Assembly (NCBI GenBank): GCA_964352735.1
Contig: CAYGTC010000010.1
Location: 1-64,000, forward strand
Length of the DNA: 64,000 nt
Direction of reading: 5' to 3'
Origin: NORP309 sp964352735
Lineage (GTDB): Bacteria > Pseudomonadota > Gammaproteobacteria > Xanthomonadales > Marinicellaceae
Numbering within the stretch: the stretch's first letter is position 1; each line of letters opens with the position of its first letter. A program made the translations under genes and the position numbers. A model generated the notes under the pieces. The model ran no database searches. It worked only from the letters and a program-made list of their open reading frames with translations, and was not told the DNA's origin. Of the stretch, positions 53,724-63,535 are shown piece after piece.

Positions 53724-55169
53724 TTATTGTTTTTCTAAAATCGCTTTGACTTCAGCAGGATTAGCCCTGCCTTTGGTTTGTTTCATCACTTGTCCGACGA
53801 AGAAGTTGAACATTTTCATGTTGCCATCTTTGTATTCTTGAAATTGAGTAGGGTTATTTTCAATCAATTCTGTAACAATGGCTTGTAAGGCAGCGGTATC
53901 AGAAACTTGTTCAAAACCATGTTCTTTAATAACATGTGAAACGCTTTGTGTGGTGTTCCATATTTTTTCTAAAACCACCTTGGCGATTTTATGTGAAATG
54001 GTGCCAGTACTTAAGGTGTCCAATAAATCGGCAAATTGTTGTGGGCTGACGCCTTGTTTGTCATCCTGATCGGTGCTTTTTAACAGAGCACTGTATTCTC
54101 CCAGTAACATTTTTGCTACTGAATCAGCATCCGCCTTGTTTAATAATTTGATGGTTTGATCAAAAAAGTCAGAGAGTTGAATGTCTCGGGCAATGGTATT
54201 GGCATCATCTGCTTTGAGATTCAATTCATCCACATAACGTTTTTGCTTGGCTGCAGGAAATTCGGGTATGAACTGTCTTTCATTATCTATATAGGCCTGA
54301 TCGATCACCACTGGTAACAAGTCGGGATCAGGGAAATAACGGTAATCATTGGCTTCTTCCTTGCTACGCATGGAGCGAGTCTCATGTTTTTCAGCGTCAT
54401 ATAGTCGTGTTTCCTGAATGACTTTCTGGCCTGATTCAAGTACTTCAATTTGTCGTTGAACTTCATAGTTGATCGCTTTTTCAACAAACCTGAAAGAATT
54501 GATGTTCTTTAATTCTGTTCTGGTTCCCAGTTCTTTTTGGCCTTTGGGGCGAATTGATACATTCGCATCACACCTGAATGAACCTTCTTGTAAGTTGCCA
54601 TCACATATGCCAAGGTGTGTGACAATGGTGTGAACCTCTTTCATATAGCTGACGGCTTGTTTGGCTGAAGTCATGTCTGGCTCCGAAACAATTTCAATCA
54701 AAGGTGTGCCACAACGATTTAAATCAATGCCAGAATACTGTTGGTATTTATCATGCACAGATTTTCCTGCATCTTCTTCAATGTGCGCCCGATTTACTCG
54801 TATGACTTTATCGTTGCCATTTTCATCTTTAATAGTGACCGTACCATGTTTAACAATGGGGTGCTTGAGTTGTGTTATTTGATAGCCTTTGGGAGAATCA
54901 GGATAAAAGTAGTTTTTACGATCGAATCTGGATTCCTTTGCAATGACTTGAGCATTAACTGCTAAACCAAAACGGATCGCGTATCTCAAAGCTTTCTCAT
55001 TAAAAACCGGGAGTGTGCCTGGTATTGCTGCTTCAAGTAAGCTGACTTGTGAGTTGGGTGATTGGCCATATTCAGTGCTGGTTGCAGCAAACAATTTGCT
55101 TGTGGTTTTGAGTTGTGTGTGAATCTCTAAACCAATAACGGTTTGCCATTGTGTTTTTTGATCAGTCAT
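53724..55169 (-). CDS. gatB: Aspartyl/glutamyl-tRNA amidotransferase subunit B
   Basis: 481 residues from the ATG at 55169, chosen because GGAGG lies seven bases before it; a longer frame from 55184 enters gatA. Signature GLEIHTQLKTTSKLFAATST, PGTLPVFNEKAL, FDRKNYFYPDSPKGYQI and the C-terminal YqeY-like tail (GQVMKQTKGRANPAEVKAIL). It phosphorylates and amidates Glu-tRNA(Gln) and/or Asp-tRNA(Asn). Overlaps gatA by eight bases. Confidence 0.95.
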   Translation of the reverse strand: MTDQKTQWQTVIGLEIHTQLKTTSKLFAATSTEYGQSPNSQVSLLEAAIPGTLPVFNEKALRYAIRFGLAVNAQVIAKESRFDRKNYFYPDSPKGYQITQLKHPIVKHGTVTIKDENGNDKVIRVNRAHIEEDAGKSVHDKYQQYSGIDLNRCGTPLIEIVSEPDMTSAKQAVSYMKEVHTIVTHLGICDGNLQEGSFRCDANVSIRPKGQKELGTRTELKNINSFRFVEKAINYEVQRQIEVLESGQKVIQETRLYDAEKHETRSMRSKEEANDYRYFPDPDLLPVVIDQAYIDNERQFIPEFPAAKQKRYVDELNLKADDANTIARDIQLSDFFDQTIKLLNKADADSVAKMLLGEYSALLKSTDQDDKQGVSPQQFADLLDTLSTGTISHKIAKVVLEKIWNTTQSVSHVIKEHGFEQVSDTAALQAIVTELIENNPTQFQEYKDGNMKMFNFFVGQVMKQTKGRANPAEVKAILEKQ

Positions 55170-56613
55170 CGTAACCCTCCGCAATTGCTAAATGCCATTT
55201 GGTGTTTTGTTGGAATTGGTGTGCGGCATTCAGAATGGTTTTTTCCTGTAAATTATTGCCAATCAATTGTAGACCGACGGGCATGTTGTTAGCCTGTCCA
55301 ATGGGAATGGACAGGCAAGGTAAGCCTGCCAGTGAAGACGGTATGGTGAAAATATCTGCTTGATACATGCTCACAGGGTCTTTTTTCGCATTGAATTTAA
55401 AGGCGACTTCAGGCGATACAGGTGCAGCTATGACGTCAACTTGTGTAAAGGCTTGTTTGAAATCATTGGCAATTAAACGCCTGATTTTTTGTGCTTTTCG
55501 GTAATAGGCATCATAAAAACCTGCAGATAGTGCCCATGTGCCAACCATGATGCGCCTTTTAACTTCTTCGCCAAAACCTTCTGTTCTTGATCTGACGTAC
55601 AAATCATCCAGATCTTTAGGGTTGTTGCATTGATGTCCGTAGCGAACACCATCGAATCGAGAAAGATTGGATGAACATTCAGCTGGGGCAATCACATAGT
55701 AAGCTGAAACTGCCAAATGCGCATTGGGTAATGTGATGTCAATGATTTGTGCACCTTGATTATTGAGTTCTTCAATGGCTTTTAAGGTCGGTGCTTTGAT
55801 GTCATCAGACAAACTTTGTATCCATTCAGGAATTATGCCAACTCTCATGCCTTTAATGGGTGTGTTTAAGTTTTCAGCAAAGTTCTCTTTGTCTACTTGA
55901 GCTGAAGTGGAGTCTTTTGGGTCGAATCCACACATTTCGGACAAAACAAAAGCACAATCTTCAGCACTTTTCGCCATCACTCCTGCTTGATCAAGGCTGG
56001 ATGCAAAAGCCACCATGCCATAACGAGATGCCCTGCCATAACTGGGTTTGATGCCCGTTATTCCACACAGTGCAGCTGGTTGTCTAATGGATCCGCCAGT
56101 GTCCGACCCAGTGGCAAATGGTACTAAGCCTGCTGCAACAGCCACTGCAGAACCGCCAGATGAGCCACCGGGAACTGTATCGAGATCCCAAGGGTTTTTT
56201 ACGGCACCAAAGTAAGAGTTTTCATTTGATGAGCCCATGGCAAACTCATCCATGTTGGCTTTGCCAAGGGTAATGCAACCAGCCATATTTAGGTTTTCAA
56301 CGATGGTAGCGTTATAGGGTGCAACAAAGTTCTCCAACATGCGAGAACCACAGGTTGTCTGAATGTTTTCAGTGCAAAATAGATCTTTATGGACCAGAGG
56401 TATGCCAGTAAGCAGTTGCCCTTTTTGTTGGTCGATCAGTTGCTGTGCAGCTGATATTTGCTGTGTGGCTAACTCAGGTGTCAGGTTAATCAAACAATTG
56501 AGCTCACTGGCGTGTTGGTCAATTCTGCTTTGATAAAACTGACACAGTTCTTTAACGGAAATGTCCTTGTTATTTAAAGCAACGGACAATTGCTTAATGT
56601 TTTGATATTTCAT
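55162..56613 (-). CDS. gatA: Aspartyl/glutamyl-tRNA amidotransferase subunit A
   Basis: 483 residues of the amidase-signature family. Catalytic Ser-cisSer-Lys: K76 (LVHKDLFC), S151 (GGSSGGSA) and S175 (DTGGSIRQPA). It releases ammonia from glutamine for GatB. It starts 14 bases after the gatC stop and overlaps gatB. Confidence 0.95.
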   Translation of the reverse strand: MKYQNIKQLSVALNNKDISVKELCQFYQSRIDQHASELNCLINLTPELATQQISAAQQLIDQQKGQLLTGIPLVHKDLFCTENIQTTCGSRMLENFVAPYNATIVENLNMAGCITLGKANMDEFAMGSSNENSYFGAVKNPWDLDTVPGGSSGGSAVAVAAGLVPFATGSDTGGSIRQPAALCGITGIKPSYGRASRYGMVAFASSLDQAGVMAKSAEDCAFVLSEMCGFDPKDSTSAQVDKENFAENLNTPIKGMRVGIIPEWIQSLSDDIKAPTLKAIEELNNQGAQIIDITLPNAHLAVSAYYVIAPAECSSNLSRFDGVRYGHQCNNPKDLDDLYVRSRTEGFGEEVKRRIMVGTWALSAGFYDAYYRKAQKIRRLIANDFKQAFTQVDVIAAPVSPEVAFKFNAKKDPVSMYQADIFTIPSSLAGLPCLSIPIGQANNMPVGLQLIGNNLQEKTILNAAHQFQQNTKWHLAIAEGYDD

Positions 56614-56627
56614 TGATTGATCCTTGA

Positions 56628-56915
56628 TTACTCAACAACAGTTGGGACTAAGAAGTAATCTTCATCAGCTAGTTCGGCCATTGATAGCAACGTATCTTTG
56701 ATTGAGGTTTGTTTGACTTCATCAACTCGGAGTCTTTGAACGGCATCCATTGGGTTGGCCATGGGTTTAATGTCATCAGTATCGGCCTGGTTAATATCAT
56801 TAATCATGCCGATCACAGCGTCCAAGGAAGTGGCAATAACGTCGATTTCAGTTTCGCTAACATGGAGTTTAGCAAGAACTGCAATTTGTTTGACTTCTTT
56901 ACGATTTATTAACAT
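56628..56915 (-). CDS. gatC: Aspartyl/glutamyl-tRNA amidotransferase subunit C
   Basis: 95 residues, usual length. It has the GatC pattern VKQIAVLAKLHVSE, then MINDINQADTDDIKPMANPMD and a terminal EDYFLVPTVVE. It links GatA and GatB. First gene of gatC-gatA-gatB-kinase, divergent from mreB. Confidence 0.94.
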   Translation of the reverse strand: MLINRKEVKQIAVLAKLHVSETEIDVIATSLDAVIGMINDINQADTDDIKPMANPMDAVQRLRVDEVKQTSIKDTLLSMAELADEDYFLVPTVVE

Positions 56916-56964
56916 ACAGTGACCCTAAAATAATATATAATTGGCGATTCGCGCTATTTTAACT

Positions 56965-56986
56965 AATGGCATGACATTATGCCATT
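56965..56986. promoter_or_regulatory. Inverted repeat between divergent gatC and mreB
   Basis: AATGGCAT (56965-56972) and ATGCCATT (56979-56986) with a six-base spacer, followed by TTT, in the 102-base gap. It may be an operator acting on one or both promoters, or a hairpin in the mreB leader. Confidence 0.35.
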
Positions 56987-57017
56987 TTTCCAACATAAAC
57001 CATACAATTAATATAAC

Positions 57018-58070
57018 ATGTTAAAAAAATTCAGAAGCCTTTTTTCAAACGACTTGTCAATAGATTTAGGAACAGCCAATACGCTGATATATATGAAGGA
57101 CCATGGTATTGTACTTGATGAGCCTTCTGTGGTGGCAGTGCGTATGGACCGTGGTATTGGTGGCCCGAAAGACATTGCATCAGTAGGAATGGATGCTAAA
57201 ATGATGTTGGGTAGAACGCCTGGTCATATTTCTACCATCAGGCCCTTGAAAGATGGGGTCATCGCTGATTTTGAAATGACTTCAGCTATGCTGCAACATT
57301 TTATCCGTAAAGTGCATTCCAATCGTTGGTTGAAACCCAGTTCCCGCGTACTGATCTGTGTGCCATGTGGTTCTACACAAGTTGAAAGGAAGGCGATTCA
57401 AGAATCTGCAGATGAAGCAGGCGCATCAGATGTGTATTTGATTGAAGAGCCGATGGCTGCTGCTATAGGCGCAGGCATACCCATTCATGAGGCATGTGGC
57501 TCAATGGTTTTGGATATAGGTGGTGGTACATCTGAGGTTGCTGTTTTGTCTCTCAATGGAATTGTTTATGCTGCATCGGTTAAAATTGGTGGTGATAAAT
57601 TTGATGAAGCAATTATTTCTTATGTGCGCAGAAGTTACGGTACTTTGATTGGTGAAAGTACTGCTGAAAAAATCAAAAAAGAAATTGGCTGTGCTTATCC
57701 ATCGACAGAGGTTAAGACCATAGAAGTGACGGGTCGGAATTTGGCTGAGGGTGTGCCAAGAATGTTTTCTATCAATAATAATGAAATACTGGAAGCATTG
57801 CACGAGCCATTGGCCGGTATTGTCTCTGCGGTTAAAACCGCACTGGAACAGACGCCACCTGAGTTGTGTGCAGATGTGGCAGATCAGGGAATTGTTCTAA
57901 CAGGGGGTGGAGCATTATTGTGTGATTTAGATAAATTACTGATGGAAGAAACGGGCTTACCTGTGTTGATTGCAGAAGATCCTTTGACGTGTGTGGCCAG
58001 AGGTGGCGGTAAAGCTTTAGAAATTATGGATGAACAAGGCTCAGATTTTTTCACATTCACACGTAGGTAA
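57018..58070 (+). CDS. mreB: Rod shape-determining protein MreB
   Basis: 350 residues; E. coli MreB is 347. Actin fold with phosphate loop SIDLGTANTLIY, then VAVRM, the second loop VLDIGGGTSEVAVLS and adenosine site ILTGGGALLCDLD. It forms membrane filaments that guide lateral wall synthesis. Starts the cell-elongation cluster. Confidence 0.97.
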   Translation: MLKKFRSLFSNDLSIDLGTANTLIYMKDHGIVLDEPSVVAVRMDRGIGGPKDIASVGMDAKMMLGRTPGHISTIRPLKDGVIADFEMTSAMLQHFIRKVHSNRWLKPSSRVLICVPCGSTQVERKAIQESADEAGASDVYLIEEPMAAAIGAGIPIHEACGSMVLDIGGGTSEVAVLSLNGIVYAASVKIGGDKFDEAIISYVRRSYGTLIGESTAEKIKKEIGCAYPSTEVKTIEVTGRNLAEGVPRMFSINNNEILEALHEPLAGIVSAVKTALEQTPPELCADVADQGIVLTGGGALLCDLDKLLMEETGLPVLIAEDPLTCVARGGGKALEIMDEQGSDFFTFTRR

Positions 58071-58118
58071 CGTGATATCGAGGCATCTTTGAGCAATAAT
58101 TAAAAGCATTCAACTGCT

Positions 58119-59111
58119 ATGTGGAGTCCAAAAAACGAATCTTCAATGACGCAGAGTCAGTTATTTCGATTTCTCATAATCGAAGTAGTGTGTGTGATCT
58201 TAATGGTTTTGGATCATTCATCCAAAGTTGCAGATCCGTTGAGGGTGGCTGTTTCTGTATTGACTTATCCATTGGTAAAAATCATAGAGTTGCCACAAAA
58301 TACTTATGAATTTTTAAGTACATCAGCTTCTAATCGTTTTCAGTTGTTAAATGAAAATGTTGACTTGAAACAGCGGCTTTCTCAGGCACAAATTGACTTG
58401 TTACAATTAGAAGTGATCTCACAGCAAAATATAGAGTTACGTAAATTATTGGATACCAAGTTACAATTACCACTTAAAACCACAGCAGCATTTGTTGTTA
58501 ATGTCAATACTGGAGACAACAAACACCATTTCATTATTAATGAAGGATATAATCAAGGTGTGCAAGTAGGACAAACTGTGTTAGACCTCAATGGCGTGGC
58601 TGGGCAGGTTTCATCAGTTGATATTGAAAGTTCACATGTGGTATTGGTTACAGATCAAAATCATGCTGTACCAGTAGAATTTTTGCGAACAGGAATTCGC
58701 ACATTTCTCTATGGCACTGGAGACTTGAATGTTTTGATTTTGCCTGAGATTCCTCAGAGTGCTCATGTTAAAGTTGGAGATATTTTGATTACTTCCGGTT
58801 ATGGAGGTGTATTCCCCAGAGGTCTAAAAGTTGCAACCATCAGTAAAGTGATAGATTCAGCAGATCGATCGTATTTGAAAGCTGAAGCATTGCCCAGTGC
58901 GGACATCAATCATATTAAACAAGTATTACTTGTTTGGTCAGGATCGGAGCAATCTGAGCAAACCATTGAGCAAACGGGGCCAACAAATGGTGAGCCTGAA
59001 TCACAAGTACCGGATGTTTCTGAGGGCATACAAGCACAAGAGGATAGTGCATTAACAGCTGAAGATGGATCGACTCAGAAGCTGGATCGAGAAGAACAAG
59101 ACAACCAATGA
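58119..59111 (+). CDS. mreC: Rod shape-determining protein MreC
   Basis: 330 residues: one membrane helix at about 16-40, a coiled coil (residues 65-110: NENVDLKQRLSQAQIDLLQLE) and the two beta-barrel periplasmic part with DVNTGDNKHHFIINEGYNQGVQVGQ and ITSGYGGVFPRGLKVATISKV. The last 55 residues are acidic and Gln/Glu/Ser-rich, longer than in E. coli. The start is the ATG at 58119 or 58146. Overlaps mreD by four bases (ATGA). Confidence 0.95.
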   Translation: MWSPKNESSMTQSQLFRFLIIEVVCVILMVLDHSSKVADPLRVAVSVLTYPLVKIIELPQNTYEFLSTSASNRFQLLNENVDLKQRLSQAQIDLLQLEVISQQNIELRKLLDTKLQLPLKTTAAFVVNVNTGDNKHHFIINEGYNQGVQVGQTVLDLNGVAGQVSSVDIESSHVVLVTDQNHAVPVEFLRTGIRTFLYGTGDLNVLILPEIPQSAHVKVGDILITSGYGGVFPRGLKVATISKVIDSADRSYLKAEALPSADINHIKQVLLVWSGSEQSEQTIEQTGPTNGEPESQVPDVSEGIQAQEDSALTAEDGSTQKLDREEQDNQ

Positions 59112-59578
59112 AAAACTATTCAACTAAACTTATCCATAGTTCAATTGTCATATGCTTGATATTGATGTTAATTCCATGGCAAGGTTGGACGTTGACACTG
59201 CAACCTTATTGGTTGGCTTTGATTATTATTTATTGGAGTATTGAATCACCATTAAAATGCGGTTTATTTACTGCCTTTTTTTACAGTATTCTTTTAGATG
59301 TCTTGTATGGTAGTTTATTTGGCAAACATGGTTTTTCTATGGTTGCTATGGTTTTCTTGATCAGTAAAGTGCATAAGCGCTTAAAAATGACTTCTTTTTG
59401 GCAATTAACTCTTATGGTTGGAGCATTGTTATTGAATGATGCTTTTATCCGGGGTGTGATTGATTGGTTGTCAGGTCAACAGTTGCTGTTAAGCATTAAC
59501 TTTTGGCAATTATTGAGCTCGTTCTTATTATGGCCGTGGTTCAAATATTTGATGGATAGAATGCGATCGAAATTTTAA
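59108..59578 (+). CDS. mreD: Rod shape-determining protein MreD
   Basis: 156 residues, five or six membrane helices, with the conserved PYWLALIIIYWSIESP and GLFTAFFYSILLDVLYGSLFGKHG segments of MreD. Inner membrane partner of MreC. ATGA overlap with mreC; 15 bases before mrdA. Confidence 0.93.
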   Translation: MKNYSTKLIHSSIVICLILMLIPWQGWTLTLQPYWLALIIIYWSIESPLKCGLFTAFFYSILLDVLYGSLFGKHGFSMVAMVFLISKVHKRLKMTSFWQLTLMVGALLLNDAFIRGVIDWLSGQQLLLSINFWQLLSSFLLWPWFKYLMDRMRSKF

Positions 59579-59593
59579 TACGTATGAGACTCA

Positions 59594-61444
59594 ATGATGT
59601 TTAATAATCATAAACACATCAAAAATACCCAATATGAAACGAAGATTTTTATCAATCGGATTGTTTCAGCTGTGATTATTGTGTTACTGATGATCAGCGT
59701 TATTTTTGCACGTTTCTTTTATCTTCAAATCGTGCGTCATGACTCGATGTTGGCAAGCTCAGAAAAAAACCGCATCAGAACAACAGCATTACCGCCGGCA
59801 AGAGGTTTTATTTACGACAGAAATAACAAATTATTGGTTGATAATATTCCAACTTATCGTTTACAAGTCATTCCTGAAAAAGTTGATCAGTTAAGGAACA
59901 GGTTAACAGAGTTAAAAAAAATCACCAATCTCTCCGATGAAGAAATTGATGATGTGATGAGCAAGGAAAAAAGCAACAGTGCATTTAAACCAATTATCAT
60001 TAAAGATAAGCTTTCAGAAAAAGAAATGTCAGCTTTTGTGGCACGCAAACACCGTTATCCTGGGTTTGAAGCCAAACCTTATTTGATCAGGCATTATAAA
60101 TACACCAATATATTGTCTCATGTGGTGGGCTATGTTGGAAGGTTGAACGAGCAAGATTCTAAGCGCTTGGATAAAAACAGATACTTAGGCACGGAATATA
60201 CTGGCAGAAGCGGTTTAGAAAAGTACCATGAAAATATCTTACATGGTTACCCAGGTTCTTTAAAGGTGGAGACCAATGCCAAAGGACGTGTGTTGAGTGA
60301 AATCAAACAAGAGTTGCCAACCAGTGGTAAGGACATAACCTTAACCATCGATATTGACTTGCAAAATACTGCCTATGAAGCTTTGGGAGACCTAACTGGT
60401 TCCATTATTGCAATAGATCCCAATAATGGTGAAATATTGGCAATGGTTTCTAAACCTGGTTTCGACCCCAATGATTTTGTTAATGGCATTTCACAAAGTA
60501 AGTATTCTGGATTACTGAATTCTCCAGAAAAACCTTTATTTGATCGCAGTATTAAAGGTGGGTATGAGCCTGGTTCCACAATCAAACCATACGTGGCTTT
60601 GGCTGGACTATATAATGAGGTCATTGATCTAAATTACAGCATGTTATCTAAAGGTTACTTTCAATTAAAAAATCAGAAAAGAAAATACCATGACTGGAAA
60701 AGAGGTGGGCATGGTTTGGTCAATATTCAGCAGTCAATAGCCCAGTCCGTTAATACCTTCTATTATCAGTTGGCCTTGAACCTGGGCATTGATAGGATTC
60801 ATAACTTTTTAATTCATTTTCGATTTGGTCAATTATCCAATATTGAATTACAAGGAGAGATGAAAGGTTTGTTGCCCTCAAGAGAATGGAAGAAAAAAAA
60901 CAAAGGTACCATCTGGTTTCCTGGGGAAACCGTTATTACTGGTATTGGTCAGGGTTTTTTGGTCAGTACACCGGTACAATTGGTCACATCATTGGGCATA
61001 ATGGCCAATAAAGGCAAATACATTAAACCCCATTTGATCAAAAGTGATGTATTGGAACAAGAAGATATTGTTCTTGATATTCCTGATCAGTATTGGCAGG
61101 CTGTCCATGATGGTATGATTGGTGTGGTCAATGATGCCAAAGGTTCAGCCTATGCAATTCGAAAGGCTGATTATATTATTGCTGGTAAAAGTGGTACATC
61201 ACAAGTGTATGGTAAAAAGGAAGAAGATGTCTATAATAAAAATTTGGTCATCCCTAAACATTTACGAAACCATGCCTTGTTTGTTGCTTTTGCACCAGCT
61301 GACGATCCAAAAATTGCGGTGGTAGTTGTCGCTGAACATGGCGCCAGTGGTTCGAGGGTAGCGGGACCCATTGCTGGTCAAGTCATAGAGAAATACATGC
61401 AGAGTTATGATCACATAAAGGTGGCGAGTTCAGATGATCTTTAA
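59594..61444 (+). CDS. mrdA: Penicillin-binding protein 2, peptidoglycan transpeptidase
   Basis: 616 residues. One membrane helix (21-47), a dimerisation domain and a transpeptidase domain with S328-T-I-K331 (nucleophile Ser in GSTIKP), S385-V-N387 and K532-S-G-T. It cross-links elongating side wall with RodA. E. coli PBP2 is 633. Its stop lies 11 bases inside rodA. Confidence 0.96.
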   Translation: MMFNNHKHIKNTQYETKIFINRIVSAVIIVLLMISVIFARFFYLQIVRHDSMLASSEKNRIRTTALPPARGFIYDRNNKLLVDNIPTYRLQVIPEKVDQLRNRLTELKKITNLSDEEIDDVMSKEKSNSAFKPIIIKDKLSEKEMSAFVARKHRYPGFEAKPYLIRHYKYTNILSHVVGYVGRLNEQDSKRLDKNRYLGTEYTGRSGLEKYHENILHGYPGSLKVETNAKGRVLSEIKQELPTSGKDITLTIDIDLQNTAYEALGDLTGSIIAIDPNNGEILAMVSKPGFDPNDFVNGISQSKYSGLLNSPEKPLFDRSIKGGYEPGSTIKPYVALAGLYNEVIDLNYSMLSKGYFQLKNQKRKYHDWKRGGHGLVNIQQSIAQSVNTFYYQLALNLGIDRIHNFLIHFRFGQLSNIELQGEMKGLLPSREWKKKNKGTIWFPGETVITGIGQGFLVSTPVQLVTSLGIMANKGKYIKPHLIKSDVLEQEDIVLDIPDQYWQAVHDGMIGVVNDAKGSAYAIRKADYIIAGKSGTSQVYGKKEEDVYNKNLVIPKHLRNHALFVAFAPADDPKIAVVVVAEHGASGSRVAGPIAGQVIEKYMQSYDHIKVASSDDL

Positions 61445-62531
61445 CAGTGCAGTACATCATAATAAAAGGCATTATGTGGATTGGTGGTTATTGTCTTTCA
61501 TTGTTGTTTTAATGTGTTATGGTTTGATTGTTTTGTATTCAGCAGGCGGTTGGGTTTTGGTTAAGAAACAAATGGTACGATTGGCACTGGGTGTTTTTGT
61601 TATGTTGTTTCTGGCACAATTAAAACCAGAAAAGTTGGCAGGTATCACGCCATGGTTATACCTCATGACCATTGTATTGTTATTGGCAGTATTGTTTTTT
61701 GGTTATGAATCAAAAGGCGCAAAACGGTGGTTGAAGATTGGCATCAGGTTTCAACCGTCTGAATTGGCAAAGCTGACCATCCCATTGGTTTTGGCATGGT
61801 TTTATAGGTATCGTATTTTACCGCCTGATTTGAAATCTATTGGTATCAGTGTTGTGTTGTTGTTGGTGCCGGTTTTTTTAATCTATAAGGAGCCTGATTT
61901 AGGTACCTCTATTTTGGTCGCAGTCAGTGGTTTGTTTGTGTTATTTTTAGCCGGGTTATCGTGGAAATATATCATAGGAGGGCTTGTTTTTCTGAGTACT
62001 GTTGTTGCCCCTTTGATGTGGTCTTTTTTTCTTAAAGATTATCAAAAACGCAGGGTCTTGACCTTTTTGAACCCAGAGAGTGATACGTTGGGCTCTAGCT
62101 GGAATATCATACAATCCAAAATTGCAATTGGATCCGGTGGATTGTTTGGTAAAGGTTGGCAGAATGGCAGTCAAACCCAATTGGATTTTTTACCAGAGCA
62201 TTCTACCGACTTTATCTTGTCAGTATTATCTGAAGAATTTGGTCTTATGGGGGTCATCTTATTATTGTTGATTTATATGGCGATCATATTCAGGGGGCTT
62301 TTTATTGCTGCTCAAGCCAAGGATACTTTTAACCGTCTATTTGCAGGTGCATTAACCTTAACATTTTTTGTCTATCTGATCATTAATGCAGGGATGATTA
62401 GTGGCTTACTGCCAGTTGTTGGTGTACCATTACCATTAGTGAGCTATGGAGGTACTTCCATCATTACCCTTATGGCATCGTTTGGCATGATTATGTCAGT
62501 CTATAATCACAGGAAACTATTAAAATCATGA
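61434..62531 (+). CDS. mrdB: Rod shape-determining protein RodA, SEDS glycosyltransferase
   Basis: 365 residues with ten membrane helices and SEDS signatures: GAKRWLKIGIRFQPSELAKL, KEPDLGTSIL (with the catalytic Asp region) and the C-terminal LPLVSYGGTSIITLMASFG. It polymerises lipid II, paired with PBP2. Also called rodA. Overlaps mrdA by 11 bases and mltB by four. Confidence 0.96.
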   Translation: MIFNSAVHHNKRHYVDWWLLSFIVVLMCYGLIVLYSAGGWVLVKKQMVRLALGVFVMLFLAQLKPEKLAGITPWLYLMTIVLLLAVLFFGYESKGAKRWLKIGIRFQPSELAKLTIPLVLAWFYRYRILPPDLKSIGISVVLLLVPVFLIYKEPDLGTSILVAVSGLFVLFLAGLSWKYIIGGLVFLSTVVAPLMWSFFLKDYQKRRVLTFLNPESDTLGSSWNIIQSKIAIGSGGLFGKGWQNGSQTQLDFLPEHSTDFILSVLSEEFGLMGVILLLLIYMAIIFRGLFIAAQAKDTFNRLFAGALTLTFFVYLIINAGMISGLLPVVGVPLPLVSYGGTSIITLMASFGMIMSVYNHRKLLKS

Positions 62532-63493
62532 AAAAATTTATTGTACTTTTACTGTTACTCTCACTCATTACTACTCACGCACATACCGAGCAAGATAGCA
62601 TTGATGCGTTTATTAAAAATACGGCTGTCAAAAATCAACTCGATGAAGATAAAATCAGAAACATCGTAACTCAAGCCAAGCGTCAACAAAGTATCATTGA
62701 TGCCATGAATAGACCTGCGGAAAAAGCCAAACAATGGCATGAATACCGCGCCATCTTTCTGAAACAAAAAAGAATCAATGAAGGTGTTAAGTTTTGGCAA
62801 GAGCATCAAGAAATCTTAACATCAGTCAGCAAAGAAACTGGTGTACCTATTGAAATTATAGTGGCCATTATCGGTGTGGAAACCAATTATGGTGGCAATA
62901 AAGGCAGTTACCGAGTGATTGATGCGTTGTTTACTTTGGCATTTCACTACCCTAAGAGATCAAAGTTTTTTACCAAAGAGCTGGAAAAATTTTTAGTATT
63001 GATTGAAAAAGAGAAAATTTCACCGCTTGAAACAAAAGGTTCATATGCTGGCGCGATGGGATTTGGTCAGTTTATGCCCAGTTCCTATTTAATGTATGCT
63101 GTTGATCATGATAAAGATGGTCAGCGAGATTTACTTAATAACATTCCTGACGCGATAGCCAGTGTTGCTAATTATTTTAAGGCACATGGCTGGAAAGCAG
63201 GTCATTCAGTGGTTCATCAAGCTCAAGTCAGTAAAGATTTTAAAGTGTTAAAAAAACAAAAACTTAAGCCTTCATTGACAGTAAAACAGTTAAACGATAT
63301 GGGTTATTCAGTAAAAGAGCAGTTGCCAATAAATGCTAAAGTTACTTTAACCCAATTACAGCAGAAAGATCATAAAGAATATTGGTTTGGTATGCATAAT
63401 TTTTATGTAATCACGCGTTATAACCACAGTGACATGTATGCGATGGCTGTTTATCAATTGGCTCAAGAAATTAAGCAAAGCAAGGGTGCTTGA
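62528..63493 (+). CDS. mltB: Lytic murein transglycosylase B
   Basis: 321 residues. Export signal 1-20, then the lytic transglycosylase domain with the catalytic E118 (IIGVETNYGG), FGQFMPSSYLMYAVDHD-type segment and DLLNNIPDAIASVANYFKAHGW, all as in MltB (E. coli 361). It cleaves glycan strands to make 1,6-anhydro ends. There is no lipobox at the signal end (THAHTE), so it may be soluble in the periplasm, unlike E. coli MltB. ATGA overlap with rodA. Confidence 0.93.
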   Translation: MKKFIVLLLLLSLITTHAHTEQDSIDAFIKNTAVKNQLDEDKIRNIVTQAKRQQSIIDAMNRPAEKAKQWHEYRAIFLKQKRINEGVKFWQEHQEILTSVSKETGVPIEIIVAIIGVETNYGGNKGSYRVIDALFTLAFHYPKRSKFFTKELEKFLVLIEKEKISPLETKGSYAGAMGFGQFMPSSYLMYAVDHDKDGQRDLLNNIPDAIASVANYFKAHGWKAGHSVVHQAQVSKDFKVLKKQKLKPSLTVKQLNDMGYSVKEQLPINAKVTLTQLQQKDHKEYWFGMHNFYVITRYNHSDMYAMAVYQLAQEIKQSKGA

Positions 63494-63535
63494 TGATAGG
63501 GTGTTATAAATAAAGGTCTTAAATAGAGAATTGCC